From Niebla homalea (Eukaryota; Ascomycota; Lecanoromycetes; Lecanorales; Ramalinaceae), in assembly GCA_019925105.1 (NCBI GenBank), contig JAHGAU010000031.1:228501-292500 (forward strand): DNA of 64,000 nucleotides, given 5' to 3'. Each line of letters begins with the position of its first letter. Position 1 is the stretch's first letter. The notes beneath the pieces were generated by a model that saw nothing but the letters and a program-made list of their open reading frames with translations, made no database searches and was not told where the DNA came from. Shown here one piece after another: positions 10,490-22,464 of the stretch. A program made the translations under genes and the position numbers.

Positions 10490-13400
10490 TCACGCAACCT
10501 CCTCTTTGCTTAGCTCGCTCGCATCGTAGAACAAATCGATCAGGCACCCACTACTCCATGCTTGGGTTGGAGACTGCATTCGCGGCGTCAGCCTTGCTCC
10601 ATTATTAAGAACCCCATACCCTCAAGCAGAAACCCCCCAATCAAAAGGAGGAAAGAAGATTTAAGACTCACGGAATCTCCACAAAGCTCCCCCCCTTTAT
10701 TCGTCAATTCCGCCAGCCCCGCCCAGGGACTCTCCTCAATTGCCCGCTGGCACCCCTCCAACCGTCTCGTCACCTGCTGGAACGCCTCGGTCCTCTGCTC
10801 CACGCTCACCTTCCCATCCGGGGCCCTCCGGCGCAAGAGATCGAATTTCAGCATCGCCCGCAAGAAATAGCCAGTGGGCCACAACCACTCGGGACCCTGA
10901 TGGTAATTTCTCCCCTTGGATGTGGCGAAATTGTCGCTGTCTTCGGAGTTGTTATAGTAAGGGTGGTAATTGAGATCGGAAGGGTCTAAAGTAGCCATGC
11001 CCGTGGGACCACGGATGGTCTTGTCGGCGAGCTCAATACAGGTCATTGCGTGGTGCGGGTCGAAGAGCGAGGGGGCGACGGTCATGGCGATGGGGAAATT
11101 GGGGCGGAGTTGGTAGTCCTCGTACTCCTTACCCGAGCGATAGAGGTCTTTGTAGATGCCTCGACGGTTGATGATGGTAGGGTTGACATCGTATTGGGAG
11201 TCATCGGCGGGGTCGATAGGGATGTAGTAGCAACGTTCGAAATTCGCCTCGATCAATTTGGCCCAGTCAGCGAAGGAGATGGTGGTGCCGTCAGCCTTTT
11301 TCACGTGGCTGTAGCGGTATGTGCCCTTTTTATAGAGGTTCGAGAGCCAGATCAGGGTGCTGTAAAGGAGACCGGTGAGTTCGATGGCAGCGCCGTCGCG
11401 TGGGGTGCCAGGAATGCCTTTGCTGCCGGCTTTGTCGGACTCACCCATCTTGTCCATCCAGGTGCCACAGTTGTATTGGTTGCCGCCGAAGATGAGCCCG
11501 GTGGTCCAGTCGGGTTTGATTCTGATGTTGAAGCCTTCGGATCGCATCTGCATGTCGAGGCCTGTACCGGCGTTGGCTTCACGGAAGGAAATGCCGGTGG
11601 CGTGACGTTGCATTGCTTCTTGGATGATGTCTTCGATTGTTGACTCTGCTTGGTATGCTCGTGAATCCTCGACGGAGAAGTAGGCGTCATCGAATGGTAG
11701 GAAGCGGCGCGCAACATATTCTTTCATTATCTTCATGCCATCAGGTGCCATATTGGTGTAATCTTGGATGTTCTGCAGGAAGAACCAGATCGCGTCCCGA
11801 GCATTGAATCGCGGAGCGCGTCCATCACTCAGTAGATTGGGTACCATCCCATGCTTTAGGACACTAGCGAATGCTTTGATATGCGTCTTCGCGTCATCAT
11901 ATCTCCCAATACCCAAGTACAGACCTCTCAATGCTATGAAGATGTCTCGACCCCAACACCTTGCCCAGCTGGTCGAGAAATGAGGCAACCCAGCAGCCAA
12001 TGATGGCACAGTTTCAGTTGGTACTAGCGAAGCCGACTTCACCGTCCCGCTCATCTGAATGCTGGTCATAGCAAGGCTTTGCAAGAACTTCTGGCCATGT
12101 TGAACGTTTTCGCCAAGTAGTGACATACTTCGATCCCACGATGCATAGTATGCAGTCTTGATCACCAATGCGAAATATCGAGGAAGGAGAAAGCTTGGGA
12201 CCATTCGAATCGCCTGAAATCTTGCAATCAACCATTCGGTCGGGTCTATCAGATTGGGTCGTTTGTCGCGTTTGGCAATACGTTGTAATCTATCGATGAT
12301 GTAGTCCAGAGCCCATTGACCCTCCCTCAAGTGGCTGCATATCGGATGTCCCAGGTTGTTTTCTTTGATGACGAACTTGAGAACGCTCCACCAGCCTTGC
12401 AGACCGGCATAGACGAGTGGACCATGGCCTGGGATATTGTAGACTCCTTCATCGCCAGAACTTGAGTCGCGCTCCTCAGCCTCACATCTACACAGCATGA
12501 AGTTCAGGTCCAAGAGGTCAAGCGTGGAGAAAGCTTCAGTGGCGCCAGAAGTGACAAATCTATCCAATCCTTCGGAATGCTCAGTGCTGGGGATCCACGT
12601 CTCGAACAAGGCAATGCTGCCAGGTGGGAGAGATGCAGGCATGGTCAGGACTGTCTCGTGCTTGCTCGAGTCTATTCCTACTCCTTCCAAGTCAACCACT
12701 TTCGACGGCAAGCCTTTGAGAAACGTAGGGTCCTCCACACAAGCCTTCTTCGCTTCCTCGGAAGTGTCGACCTCCAATTTCCAGCAACCTGCAAGTTTCG
12801 CTTTCGTACCAGCCAGGTGCACAGGAGCCAGATCACCATGCCCGTCTCCATAGCCTGGATATGCAGTGTGCGCAGCCAGGAAATAGCCCTTCCTGGTAAT
12901 CGGATGCATTCGATGGATCGTGATGTATTCTCCTTGATGATCGATGAAAGTCTCGTCGTAGCCATTTTTTCCCATCTCGGTGTGGAGCCGATTGAGTAAT
13001 TTCTTGATGCCAGCAATACCCCCACTACCTGCCCCGATCTTTACTTCACCATCTGACGCACTTGAAGTGTACAGCCGGTTGTCTGAGACAATATTGACAG
13101 CTTTGGGGTAGACTTCATCGAAGCCCATGACGCTTCCTGTAGCTGAAGCGCACATATTGACCAAGGCAGCGGTGGGCAGGGTGTCTCTAGCGTCGCGTTT
13201 TTGCGTGGGCATTTCATTATCATGCGTGCAATCCATGAATAAAGCATGTATTGGACTTCTCTGAATGAGTTGGATCTTCTCGGGCTGCGCTTTGGTCAAC
13301 CCATTCGCACCATTCGTCATCGAGTTTGAAGCTGCACTGCCGTCCTGATGAGATATCTCTTCCACGTCGAAGCTGCCGATAGGTCTGCCGGCGTGCATGT

Positions 13401-15299
13401 GGACGAGTCGACTCAGCTCTTGGGTGCTCCAAGCCTGCATGGCTTCGCGTATGAGAGAGCTGATGCCGAGTCTCTTGACAAACACATAGTCCATCTCTTC
13501 GGAGCCGGTGAACAGCTCTGCAAAGACGGCAAGATTCGGTCTCACCGCCCTGGCTTCATCCAATAGGTACTCGGCAACATGGATAGGCGTTGAGTGGCAA
13601 TTATCGATTCGAAAGCCCGCAAAGTACTTTGCCATAAGGCGAGTGTACTTGGTCATGAAGTCCCACAGGAAGGGGTTATCGGCAGGTGAGTTGCCATACC
13701 TCAGCTTGACGCAATCCGACCAGACAATGACTTCTCGCCGCAGATAAGCTCGGGAATCCGACCCAGCATGATCTTTGAGTGCATTCGCCGCCCATATCCA
13801 ACCATTGTTGGCGAGGGCCAAGCTTTTCGAGCTGTGTTCCCGCGTGGTAGGATTTTCAGGAAGCCGAGTGAAGTACGTCTCGATGAAGGGGCTGGATTTG
13901 GTGACAGGACCCAACTTTGGTCCATCATCATCAAGCCGCAGATATCGGACGCGGTCAAAGACCTGCTGTGAGACTACAGCCATATCGGAGTCGTACTGCT
14001 TGTAGAATTCGACGTTAATTGCATCCAGAATGTCTCTCAGAGCTCCTGCTGCAGCTCCTTGGTCAGATGGGAGGGGGCTGAAGGGGCCATAAATGGCAGC
14101 CAGAAGACCTGCTGCAGACTTCACATCGGCCTTGCGATAGTAGCGGGGACCGAGCCCTCCTGCGCCCACGAAGTTGGCTGACAAGAGGTAATTGGCCTTT
14201 TGCTCCAGCGACCAGCCCTGAACGCCATCCAAGGACCCGTCTGGAATGGTTGCATCAGGCCAAGCTGCAAGAGCATCTCTGACGCCTTGATCGACATCGA
14301 TGACGAAGTATTGCCACAGGTCCAATTTCCTGATGACATGCTCATGCATCCCTGCAATGACTCTGGACAAGTCACCAGCATTTTTCAGGTCAGTCGGCAG
14401 ACCGTGTTTTTCCAGATCCTCCCCAAATTTCAGCAAGGCGGTATCCAACTCAATGGCAGATTCCATCCAAGGTGCCGTTTCCGTGTTATATCCTGCCTCT
14501 GGGTGTTCCTCCAGCCATTTGCTATTGTTGGCTGTGTGATTCCAGACCACGTCGGTCATACCAAGCAGACCCTGCTCTTGCTCCATCTTCTGGACCATCA
14601 AAGCAATACTTTTCTCTCCATCCTCAAAGTACTCAGGGTCAAAGCGGCATTGATCGTAAAGGCTGTAGGGAGAGCGCGAATTACCGCGCTCGACCAGTGG
14701 GGTGAAATGAACCATGTTGTACTCCCTACGAGCGATACCATCGAGATGTTTGTGCCAGCTCTTGGGGAATTCGCCCATGAACCTGGAAACGACAGAAAAG
14801 ATGGAGAGGGCATCGAGTGGTATGACTTCATCTCCGAGGGTCAACTTTGGAGAGACATCAATGTAGTAGGTAGGTGTTCTTGTGGGTGCTGGGGCAGATG
14901 TTTCTGTTGTGGAGAATTCTGGAAGGGGGGTGTAAGTGGTATAGAAGGAGAAGGCGCCAGCCAGTGTGATTGGGACGTCGATCTTGAGGGTTCCATTGAA
15001 GTCAGGATCCAGTCTGGGGTTCTGTCAGTCATGAAGCGGGTTGGAGCAGAGGCCGGTCACCTGTGCTCTTGATATGCGTTGCGATCGAAACTGCTCCCAG
15101 ATTGAGGTATATTAGTCCACAAGCTACCTTGACGACAGACAGATGAGGTGCCTTCAATCTCAAAGCGCAATTGATAGGGAGGATCCGATGGAGGAGGGAG
15201 GTAGATGTATTCATTGGGCACCGCGGGAGCTCCGGCATCGTTCAATCGTAAGAGATGGACATTCTTCGCTGCCGTAGGCTTGGTATCATGGACAGTCAT
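10490..15299 (-). CDS. GDB1: Glycogen debranching enzyme (4-alpha-glucanotransferase / amylo-alpha-1,6-glucosidase)
   Basis: Three exons on the minus strand: 15299-15061, 15013-10672 and 10573-10490. Introns are 47 and 98 bp, GT-AG. The model has 1554 residues, the usual size for fungal Gdb1 (about 1540). The N-terminal GH13-type transferase half carries MTDVVWNHT, FRIDNCHSTP (nucleophile Asp about residue 550), FAELFTGSEEMD (acid/base Glu) and FMDCTHDNEMP. The C-terminal GH133 glucosidase half carries CWGRDIFIALRGL, ARDAIWFFLQNIQDY and GGNQYNCGTWMDKMGES. The enzyme moves maltosyl/maltotriosyl stubs and then hydrolyses the alpha-1,6 branch glucose of cytosolic glycogen. The last exon was recovered because the long frame reads into an intron after GELCGDS; the spliced end reads SPTQAWSSGCLIDLFYDA, as in the family. 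Its 5' end is divergent from the gene at 16069. Confidence 0.97.
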
Positions 15300-16068
15300 G
15301 GCGGAACCTGCTTGGGGCAAGAAAGAATTGCAGAAGCGAAGGAAGCTGCTGTTTTCATGAACGGGATTTGATGGAAAGTAAGAACGGGCAATGTATGCGA
15401 GTCTGTGAAGCAAATGATGGTAGAGGGACACGAGAGCATTCATTGAGACGATAACCACTCATTCTCATACGTCAATGGCGGTAGCATCCTGTCTCAGACA
15501 GCGCAGACGCAGACAGCATTGGCATTGAATTTTCATTGTTTTGTTGAATTTTAATATTTATTGTTTGAATCGCCTTCGGTAGATTTTAGATTTTCCGCCC
15601 CGTTGAATCCGTCACATGCGCACCTGCACCTGGTAGGGCCTAAGGGCTGATGGCAGTGGCTTTAAAGTGGCTGAAGTGGGCGGCATCAGTTTGGTGGTGC
15701 GCCGCAACTTTACGACTTCCATCCCCCTGAGGGCCCCTCGGGCCCCTAGACTTCTTCTCCATCTTTCATCTCTATCGCTGGTCTTCGAAATCATCATTGG
15801 GCATCTTGATATTATTTCGACCTTCTCACCGGTTTGTGTTTTAGAGGGCTAATGTCCCAATTACCCACTCTGTCATCTTGGTATCCCTGACACGTGTTTG
15901 AAATTACTCGTGTGCAAAAGAGTCTCTTGACGATCTTCAATTGCACTCGATGCCAGCCCCCTGATTACCTCCATTACCCTCACCACCCCCAATACCAATA
16001 CCAATACCAATACCAATACCAATACCATACCTTAAATCCTCGTCCCTGCTGCTCATCCTCCTCACAAC
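15300..16068. other. Shared divergent promoter region
   Basis: About 770 bp between the start codons of the debranching enzyme (minus) and the MULE-type protein (plus). No coding signal. It is T-rich around 15530-15590 and CT-rich around 15750-15780, and carries a hexanucleotide repeat just before the plus-strand start. Confidence 0.5.
15991..16026 (+). repeat. (AATACC)6 microsatellite in a 5' leader
   Basis: Six perfect copies of AATACC ending 43 bases before the ATG at 16069, so probably inside the 5' UTR of that gene. Confidence 0.95.
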
Positions 16069-17262
16069 ATGGACCCTATCGAACCTGGCCACACATTCCC
16101 CAGCCTTGCGGATTTCAAAGAAGCTTTGCGACAATGGGCCATCGAGCGCAACTTCACGCCACACATCCTCGACAGCGACAGCCATCGTGTTCGCGCCGGC
16201 TGCCGCTCCTCCCCCAATTGCCCCTTCCGTATACGCGCCAACTACAACGCGAAACGGGGTGACGCCCGCGTCACAATCGTCGACGATGTTCATACCTGTG
16301 GGCTCACCGGTCATGGCCCAGCCCATCAGAATATCAAGCGCGCCGAGACGGGCAAAATGAAGTTCTTGTTGGAGGCCGTCCCCAGGCTGATGACCGTAAC
16401 GGCTGAGACTACCATACCAAACATCATCGATGTTGTTGAACGGCATTATGGCCAACAGATCCCCAAGCGACAGGCGCAAAAAGTAAAAGGGGCCCTGGTA
16501 CAGAGGGTGAAGGGACCATGTAGGCACTGTCATCGTGTTGGTCATACACGACGCTATTGTCCGCAATTGAGGGCCACCATGCCTGGCACGCACGAACATG
16601 TGGCACCCTTCAGGCACTATGATCCATCCGCAAGCCATCATCCATACAACAGCAATGTCCGGGACGAGCGAGGTGATCGAAACAGTAGCGATGGTCGGGA
16701 CGATGGATATGAGAACGAACCCCTCGACAACAACTTTGGCGGTGATAGCTCGATCGACTATGGTAACGGTCAGGATGAGCCTCCAAACATATACCATCAG
16801 CCTCCTCGGCAGCTTGAGATAAGAGATCAATCAGCCGAGTACACCAACGGCCAGGAGCCACCGCCGGATGCACCCCAACGAGACTCGCGGCCCCGTAACA
16901 GACCGGATTTCCCCGGGATTCTGCTGGAGCCCGTGTCTGAGCACAATGACCGTCGTCTACCCCACCCAGTCTACGAGACTCATGTTCAGCCACACTTGAA
17001 TGCCATGCGCCTCTCGACGATTACCAACGCTGTTGTAGAACCGAATCTCGTGTCTTCCTCGGCAAGCTTTGCGGCTGCAGACCACCCGAGACTGAGGTCG
17101 GGTAGCCCTGGGATTCCAACCAATGGCGCCGGGCAAGCTTCTCCGCCCGCAGTCATGACGCCTGCACAAAAGCGAAAGGAAGCCTCTAGGTTGATGAAGG
17201 AAGCTCAAGAGCTGATGCGGCAGGCTGTCGCTCTGAACGAGGAAGCTGACGATGATCCATGA
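16069..17262 (+). CDS. MULE/MuDR-type DNA-binding-domain protein with CCHC zinc knuckle
   Basis: A single exon of 397 residues. Residues 1-95 have the layout of the MuDR/FAR1-like N-terminal domain: FPSLADFKEALRQWAIERNF, conserved cysteines, CPFRIRANYNAK, then VHTCGLTGHG. A short helical part (IPNIIDVVERHYGQQIPKRQ) and a perfect C-x2-C-x4-H-x4-C zinc knuckle (CRHCHRVGHTRRYC, about residues 152-165) follow. The rest is disordered and ends in a Lys/Glu-rich helix (RKEASRLMKEAQELMRQA). No DDE transposase domain is present and no terminal inverted repeats were noticed, so this looks like a domesticated or truncated MULE-derived protein. A DNA or RNA binding role is inferred. The frame is intact and uses normal codons. 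Confidence 0.75.
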   Translation: MDPIEPGHTFPSLADFKEALRQWAIERNFTPHILDSDSHRVRAGCRSSPNCPFRIRANYNAKRGDARVTIVDDVHTCGLTGHGPAHQNIKRAETGKMKFLLEAVPRLMTVTAETTIPNIIDVVERHYGQQIPKRQAQKVKGALVQRVKGPCRHCHRVGHTRRYCPQLRATMPGTHEHVAPFRHYDPSASHHPYNSNVRDERGDRNSSDGRDDGYENEPLDNNFGGDSSIDYGNGQDEPPNIYHQPPRQLEIRDQSAEYTNGQEPPPDAPQRDSRPRNRPDFPGILLEPVSEHNDRRLPHPVYETHVQPHLNAMRLSTITNAVVEPNLVSSSASFAAADHPRLRSGSPGIPTNGAGQASPPAVMTPAQKRKEASRLMKEAQELMRQAVALNEEADDDP

Positions 17263-18265
17263 AGATGGATGATTCTCCTTCACACAACCTCTACATCAAA
17301 TTATACAATGGCCTGTATTGCTGACTGATGGCTCTGAACGATCCAAGCTACCATGATTTATTGCTGATGAAGATCATCTCACCTTCTGAGCGGCAAAAAC
17401 GGAGTTCGAGGCAGTCATCAAGCAGATCCCATTCAATAGCTACATGCGGAATTCAACATATCATGACGACGAAGGACTCCCTTCCCCGAAGACATCCGAA
17501 GAGCCGCCGGAGCCGCCGTACGATGGAACGAGACCTGGTCAACGAATAATCCTTCCGCGGGCAGCATCTATTGCACATAGTCAGTGGCAGCAGCTTTGCC
17601 TTCCGCAGTCGAGCAAGGACTTCCGCCAGGCTCCGCCAGGCTAGCTGGGCATGCCAAGGAATGCAGCAAGGGGTACTGCTATACTCCAGGCAGGTCAGCG
17701 CATCAAATGCCTTGGATACTCCGGGGTGCGCAGAACATTGCTCAAGGTGTGGATGAAAACGGCTGATTCAAGTTTATCACGGTATGTGGCAGAGAAATCA
17801 TCCAGTAGTTCTATTTTTGTAGATGTAATTCTAGCTGTAAAGGACCTCCATCTCTAGAACTCGCTCAACTCAGTCCAATTCAATCACGCGTGATCAGTAT
17901 AATGAAATAAATGCATCGCTCTATACAAGCATGCAGTCTTTTCCAGGCGCTGCAGATCAGCCTCACAATGTTTCGCTTATATCCATTGGTGGCGCCGAAA
18001 GGCTTGACGTGCGTCTCAATACTAATCCCAAACCTACACACACCTTCCTTCCTTCACTCTCCCTCCCGAGAACGACCACACTCTCCAATATTTTTGGGGA
18101 CATGATTATAGCACGTTGCCAATAGTCTTATCATTAACATCCTATGCGCTGGCCACCATATCATCCTTCCGCCCAGCCCAATTGCGGCGCCTCTCTCAGC
18201 TGTGCGCGCAGCTTCGGCCTCAAGCTCACCAATCCAGCTACAATCGCTGGTCCAGAACGAGCAAC
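17263..18265. other. Intergenic, one possible coding relic
   Basis: About 1 kb between the MULE-type gene and GPD1. A plus-strand frame from about 17398 to 17645 reads like protein (EFEAVIKQIPFNSYMRN, then Pro/Glu-rich). It lacks an upstream start, being preceded by a stop, and I could not build a gene. A CCGCCAGGCT repeat occurs at 17623-17643. The final 200 bp likely hold the GPD1 promoter. Confidence 0.35.
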
Positions 18266-19740
18266 ATGGCGACCCTCGGGGCCCATGGTCGGAAACACAA
18301 GGTGACCGTCGTCGGCTCTGGCAACTGGTATTCAATCTCACATTCTGACACACTTATCCTACAACCCTCCTCCCTGTTGTCAGTTTGTTGGCAAGGCTGA
18401 CACCCAACAACCGGCAGGGGCTCCGCCATCGCCAAAATCGTCGCCGAGAACACCGCCGCCAACCCGTCCGTCTTCGAGCTTCCGGTCGAGATGTGGGTCT
18501 ACGAAGAAACGCTCACCCTCCCAGCCACCTCCACCCACTACAAAGCCGACCCCACCTCCGCGCACGCGACCTCCCCGCAAAAGCTCACCGACCTGATCAA
18601 TCACTACCACGAGAACGTCAAGTACCTCCCCGACATCGCCCTGCCTGCCAACCTGCACGCGAACCCCTCCCTCACTGCTTCCGTCAAGGACGCTACCATC
18701 CTGATCTTCAACCTCCCCCACCAGTTCATCAACAAGCTCTGTCTCGACATGGCCGGCTCCATCTTGCCATACGCACGGGGCATCTCCTGCATCAAGGGCG
18801 TCGATGTGACCGCCCAGAACGTCTCCCTCTTCTCCGAGTCCATCGGCGAGAAGTTGGGCATCTACTGCGGTGCCCTCAGTGGCGCCAACATCGCCAACGA
18901 AGTCGCCCTGGAGAAGTTCTCGGAGACGACGATCGCGTATGACCCGCCCACTCTGGACTCTCGGAACCCGACACCGAAGGGTGGGGCGACGCCGCAGCAG
19001 AGCCAGCTGGATCTGACCAAGATCACCGACTATGATGAAGAGCAGGAACAGCTGCATAGAAACACTAAGGGTGTTGCATCGAAAGTGAAACTGACGAGGC
19101 CGCCCGAGGGGTTGCCCGTCGCGGACCATGAGTTGTTCAAGACACTGTTCCATCGGCCATATTTCCACGTTAATGTCATTTCGGATGTGGCGGGCGTGTC
19201 GCTCGGAGGGGCATTGAAAAACATCGTCGCGCTCACTGCGGGGTTCGTAAGCGGGTTGAATTGGGGGGATAATGCCAAAGCGGCGGTGATGCGGGTAGGG
19301 TTGTTGGAGATGGTCAAATTTGGACGGATGTTCTTTGCGGAGAGTGTCAAGGCCGAGACGTTCACCGAGGAGAGCTGTGGGGTGGCGGATCTGATCACGA
19401 GTTGTTCGGGTGGGAGGAATTACCGGTGCGCGAAGATGGCGGTGGAGAGGGGGGTGAGTGTGGAGGTGGTGGAGAGGGAGGAGCTGAACGGGCAGATCCT
19501 GCAGGGGGTGGGGACGTGTAGGGAGGTGAATGGATTTTTGAAGCAGAGGGGGAAGGAGGGGGAGTTTCCGCTGTTGACGGCGACGTACCGTAAGTCTCCC
19601 ACTCTCTCCTTGTGTCTTCCGCCTTGCATCCGTTTGGCGATGATGATAAGGAGAAGGCTGATTGTTTGTACGAAGGTGTTTTACAAGGCGAAGCAAAAGT
19701 CGAGGATCTGCCGGATCTGATCGAACGAAAGGTTGGCTGA
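18266..19740 (+). CDS. GPD1: Glycerol-3-phosphate dehydrogenase (NAD+)
   Basis: Three exons: 18266-18327, 18418-19589 and 19676-19740. Introns are 90 and 86 bp, phases 2 and 1, GT-AG. The protein has 432 residues. The Rossmann motif [15 protein letters not shown] spans the first junction. Also visible are IKGVDV, the [13 protein letters not shown] substrate region, and the catalytic-domain stretch [20 protein letters not shown] with its conserved Lys. The C-terminus ends in [18 protein letters not shown], as in fungal Gpd1; no SKL peroxisomal signal is seen. It reduces dihydroxyacetone phosphate to glycerol-3-phosphate in the cytosol, for glycerol (osmolyte) and lipid synthesis. An insert of about 35 residues with [13 protein letters not shown] is also common in filamentous fungi as far as I recall. 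Very high confidence in identity. Confidence 0.96.
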
Positions 19741-20784
19741 TGGAGATGATACCCTGGGTTGATGGTTTGTCATAATGGGCACGCACGTAGACAGGTTGGC
19801 ATATCATTTCTCTTGACTCGGACACCATTCTCTGCCGATTCCTGCCATCTAATGCCCAAGATTTTCCTTTCTGAGAAGTCACCTCAAGATCTTCCCCAAA
19901 GTCCGTGTCTATGATCTGCTTCGTCGAAGGTCTGCTTAGTGGACTATGATGGTGCGTATGGTGCTGAGTGAATACAGCACCGGATGGGGAGACGGGCATT
20001 GATAATTGTGAGATTGCTGCTACTTTCCATTGACAGAATTGTCTCTTACCGTCAGACCTTCCTTGATCAAAATCTTTCATTTGCGAGCTCAATGACATGG
20101 ACGTGGCGAGGAGCCAGTCATTACTGTGATTGGATGGTTGGATGGAGCCCCAATATTGGGAGCTCTGATTGGTCAATTCATGGACCGCACAGATGCCAGT
20201 TCCTGCAAGTGTATCAAGGGTGGATTGATTACAATGCAGAGGTGTGATTGCACTAGCGCCTTTTCTGAGCAGCGGAAAAAAAGGTAGTTGGTTTGCATGG
20301 AAGGAGCTGAATGAAGTGAATGCGGCAAGCGCGACTGAACGGCCCAATAAAACCGCGTCTCTTTCTTTCTTGACTCTTTTCTTTCCATTCACAACGTCAC
20401 CTCGATCATCCAATGTTCCGGCTTATATACCTCCGGATCCCTCTGACAATCATACCTCATTCTCTACGATCATCATCCCATCATCTTCCATCGAAGCAGT
20501 GAGCACTTCATCGTTCCCGAGCCCATACCATTACCATACCCGTTGCCTTCGTCAATCAATATCAAAATTCTCTGATTTCAGCTACGATATCGCTCTACTT
20601 GAGCACATCTGAATATATTCATCACCCATGTCGAGAGCTGGAAGCTCTTCCTACACAAACTAAAGCAATCATTCCAAATTCAGTCACTACCTCAGCGATA
20701 AGGTCACCCTAATTGCACCCAAGCTCAAGACGATCCCACCATCACCTATATTACCAAGTTTTCGCGACGTATCACCATTCCCCG
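19741..20784. other. Intergenic, no gene recognised
   Basis: About 1 kb between GPD1 and the BTB gene. A long minus-strand frame overlaps this region and GPD1 but is treated as antisense noise. The pyrimidine-rich stretch from about 20350 to 20560 probably belongs to the promoter or 5' leader of the BTB gene. Confidence 0.4.
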
Positions 20785-21963
20785 ATGGCCAAGCCCAAGC
20801 CTCAGCCCAAGCCCAAGCCCCAGCCTAAGCAAACAGTCAAGGCTGTCCAGATTCGACGCAACGTATCTGGACAGCAATTGCCGACACCATCAAGCACACA
20901 AAGGTGTGGCTTCACGGCGACCAATCAGTCGTCTTCTTCGGCAGCGATCAATCAGCCGCCTCCATTGGCAGCGATCAACCAGCCGCTTTCATCGCCACCA
21001 GACACCGCCACTTCCAGGAGCACATCTTCCCTTGCATCTAGCATGATCAACGTTACTCCGAGCAAACGAGTCAAGCTAGAATCATCAGAGTCCCCTAATA
21101 AGAGGCATAAAGTGGACCAGAAGGCCAAAATTCCCGTCGAGTGAGTACCCACCTTGTCTGACTCGCCTGACTCATTGCCCATGAGCCGTCCCTTCTACTT
21201 GTCCAAACTTTTGCATGACGAGCCATGACTGACCGTGTATCCATCCAGCTCCCTTTACAATACCATTATTGTATCTGTCTTAGTCGGTCAACATAAGCAA
21301 GGCTTCGGCGTTCATGCTGGCATCATCTCTAAACAGTCATATATGTTGGCTGGCTTCATCAGAGGCATTCAAGAGAATCCCAGCACTGCCATGACCCACA
21401 ACAAAAATGATGCGCCGTTATCGGAGAAATACCAGATCGTGGTTTTGAAGACGCCACTCTTCCCTTCGATCTGGTTTCCCAATGAGGATCCTCTCGTCTT
21501 CACACGCGTGAACCGTTGGTTGTATAGCTCGTCACTTCTGCTCGAGGAGGAGAAATTAGAAGACATCAGCTGGGAGCTGCTCATCTCGGTCTATCTGTTT
21601 GGCACCAAGTTCGGTCTCGTTCGTCTTCAGAATCACTGCATTGACGTCACAATCACAAAGGCTCGCGCTGAAGGCTCGCTTCCGGACGCCGAAGACCTGA
21701 ACAAAATTTGGAAGAATGATAGCAATGCGGTAGCTATGAGACAGCTACTGCAGGCACTATTTGCGCGGAAACCGGACCTAGGAAAGATGATGATGAAGTC
21801 TGGTAGCTTGAATGTTCAATTCATCAGGGGCTTAGTTGTGGAGCTCTTCGACATTAGCAGGGACGGTAAGTATGGGGTTCAGGGAGAGGAAACATTCTGG
21901 GAGAAGACGCGAAGGAAGTGCCAGATTCATGACAAAATCAATCCAGTGGAAGTGGACGATTGA
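20785..21963 (+). CDS. BTB/POZ-type domain protein
   Basis: Two exons, 20785-21140 and 21249-21963, with a 108-bp phase-2 GT-AG intron; 356 residues. The N-terminus is a KPKPQPKPKP-type basic repeat and a Ser-rich disordered tail with a putative nuclear signal (PNKRHKVDQKAK). Exon 2 resembles the small fungal BTB family: an HAGIISKQS segment in place of the usual HKxLLxxxS, then FTRVNRWLYSS, and the helical part LISVYLFGTKFGLVRLQN typical of these proteins. Substrate-adaptor or scaffold roles are known for BTB proteins in general; none can be assigned here. A second GTAAGT near 21866 could give an alternative 3' end. Confidence 0.7.
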
Positions 21964-22464
21964 TTGGTGGGAGCTGCAAAAGGGGAGATGCCGGATTGGG
22001 CACGGTAGTATGTTTGTGGTGGCGAAGTGACTGACTGGGACATGTGCAGGCAAAGCACAAGGCGCTTCTGCACTCAAGGTTGCTACACATGGCTCGTGGA
22101 GGGTGCTGTACGTGCTGAGCTTGGTTCACGAGGTCCTCATCAGCTGCATTGCGTTCTCGGCAGATGCTCTTATCTTGTATCAGCTTCCTCGCATCTTCGC
22201 GACATCATATAGTAATGGCTGTCAGCAAGATGGCATGACATGCAGATACCAGAATGACTCTTGACAAGATTATCGATTCACTTCCACTTGAACAACATCA
22301 TGGATTGTCTACCGAGGTAGCAGCCAACGTATGCTCGACTTTATCTCCTGTCCGCACACTCACTCCAAAGAAGCATTCCTCACTCATGGCTTTTCTCCAC
22401 CTCATGTCCTACATCCCTGCGCTCTCTCCTTTTGGCCCCCTGACCCTCGGACCTCTGCGTCACA
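21964..22464. other. Intergenic between convergent genes
   Basis: About 500 bp separating the BTB gene from the end of eS28. No coding signal. It presumably holds both 3' UTRs. Confidence 0.4.

Noticed and set aside
11050..11643. 197-codon plus-strand frame
   Set aside because: Antisense shadow of the debranching enzyme glucosidase domain.
14200..15072. 290-codon plus-strand frame
   Set aside because: Lies antisense to the debranching enzyme and crosses its first intron; a shadow frame.
15937..16830. 297-codon minus-strand frame
   Set aside because: Antisense to the MULE-type gene; it includes an Ile/Gly run that comes only from the AATACC repeat.
18380..20413. 677-codon minus-strand open frame opposite GPD1
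   Set aside because: It is antisense to well-supported GPD1 exons, composed of Arg/His/Pro-rich and Gly/Val-rich shadow sequence, with no domain.
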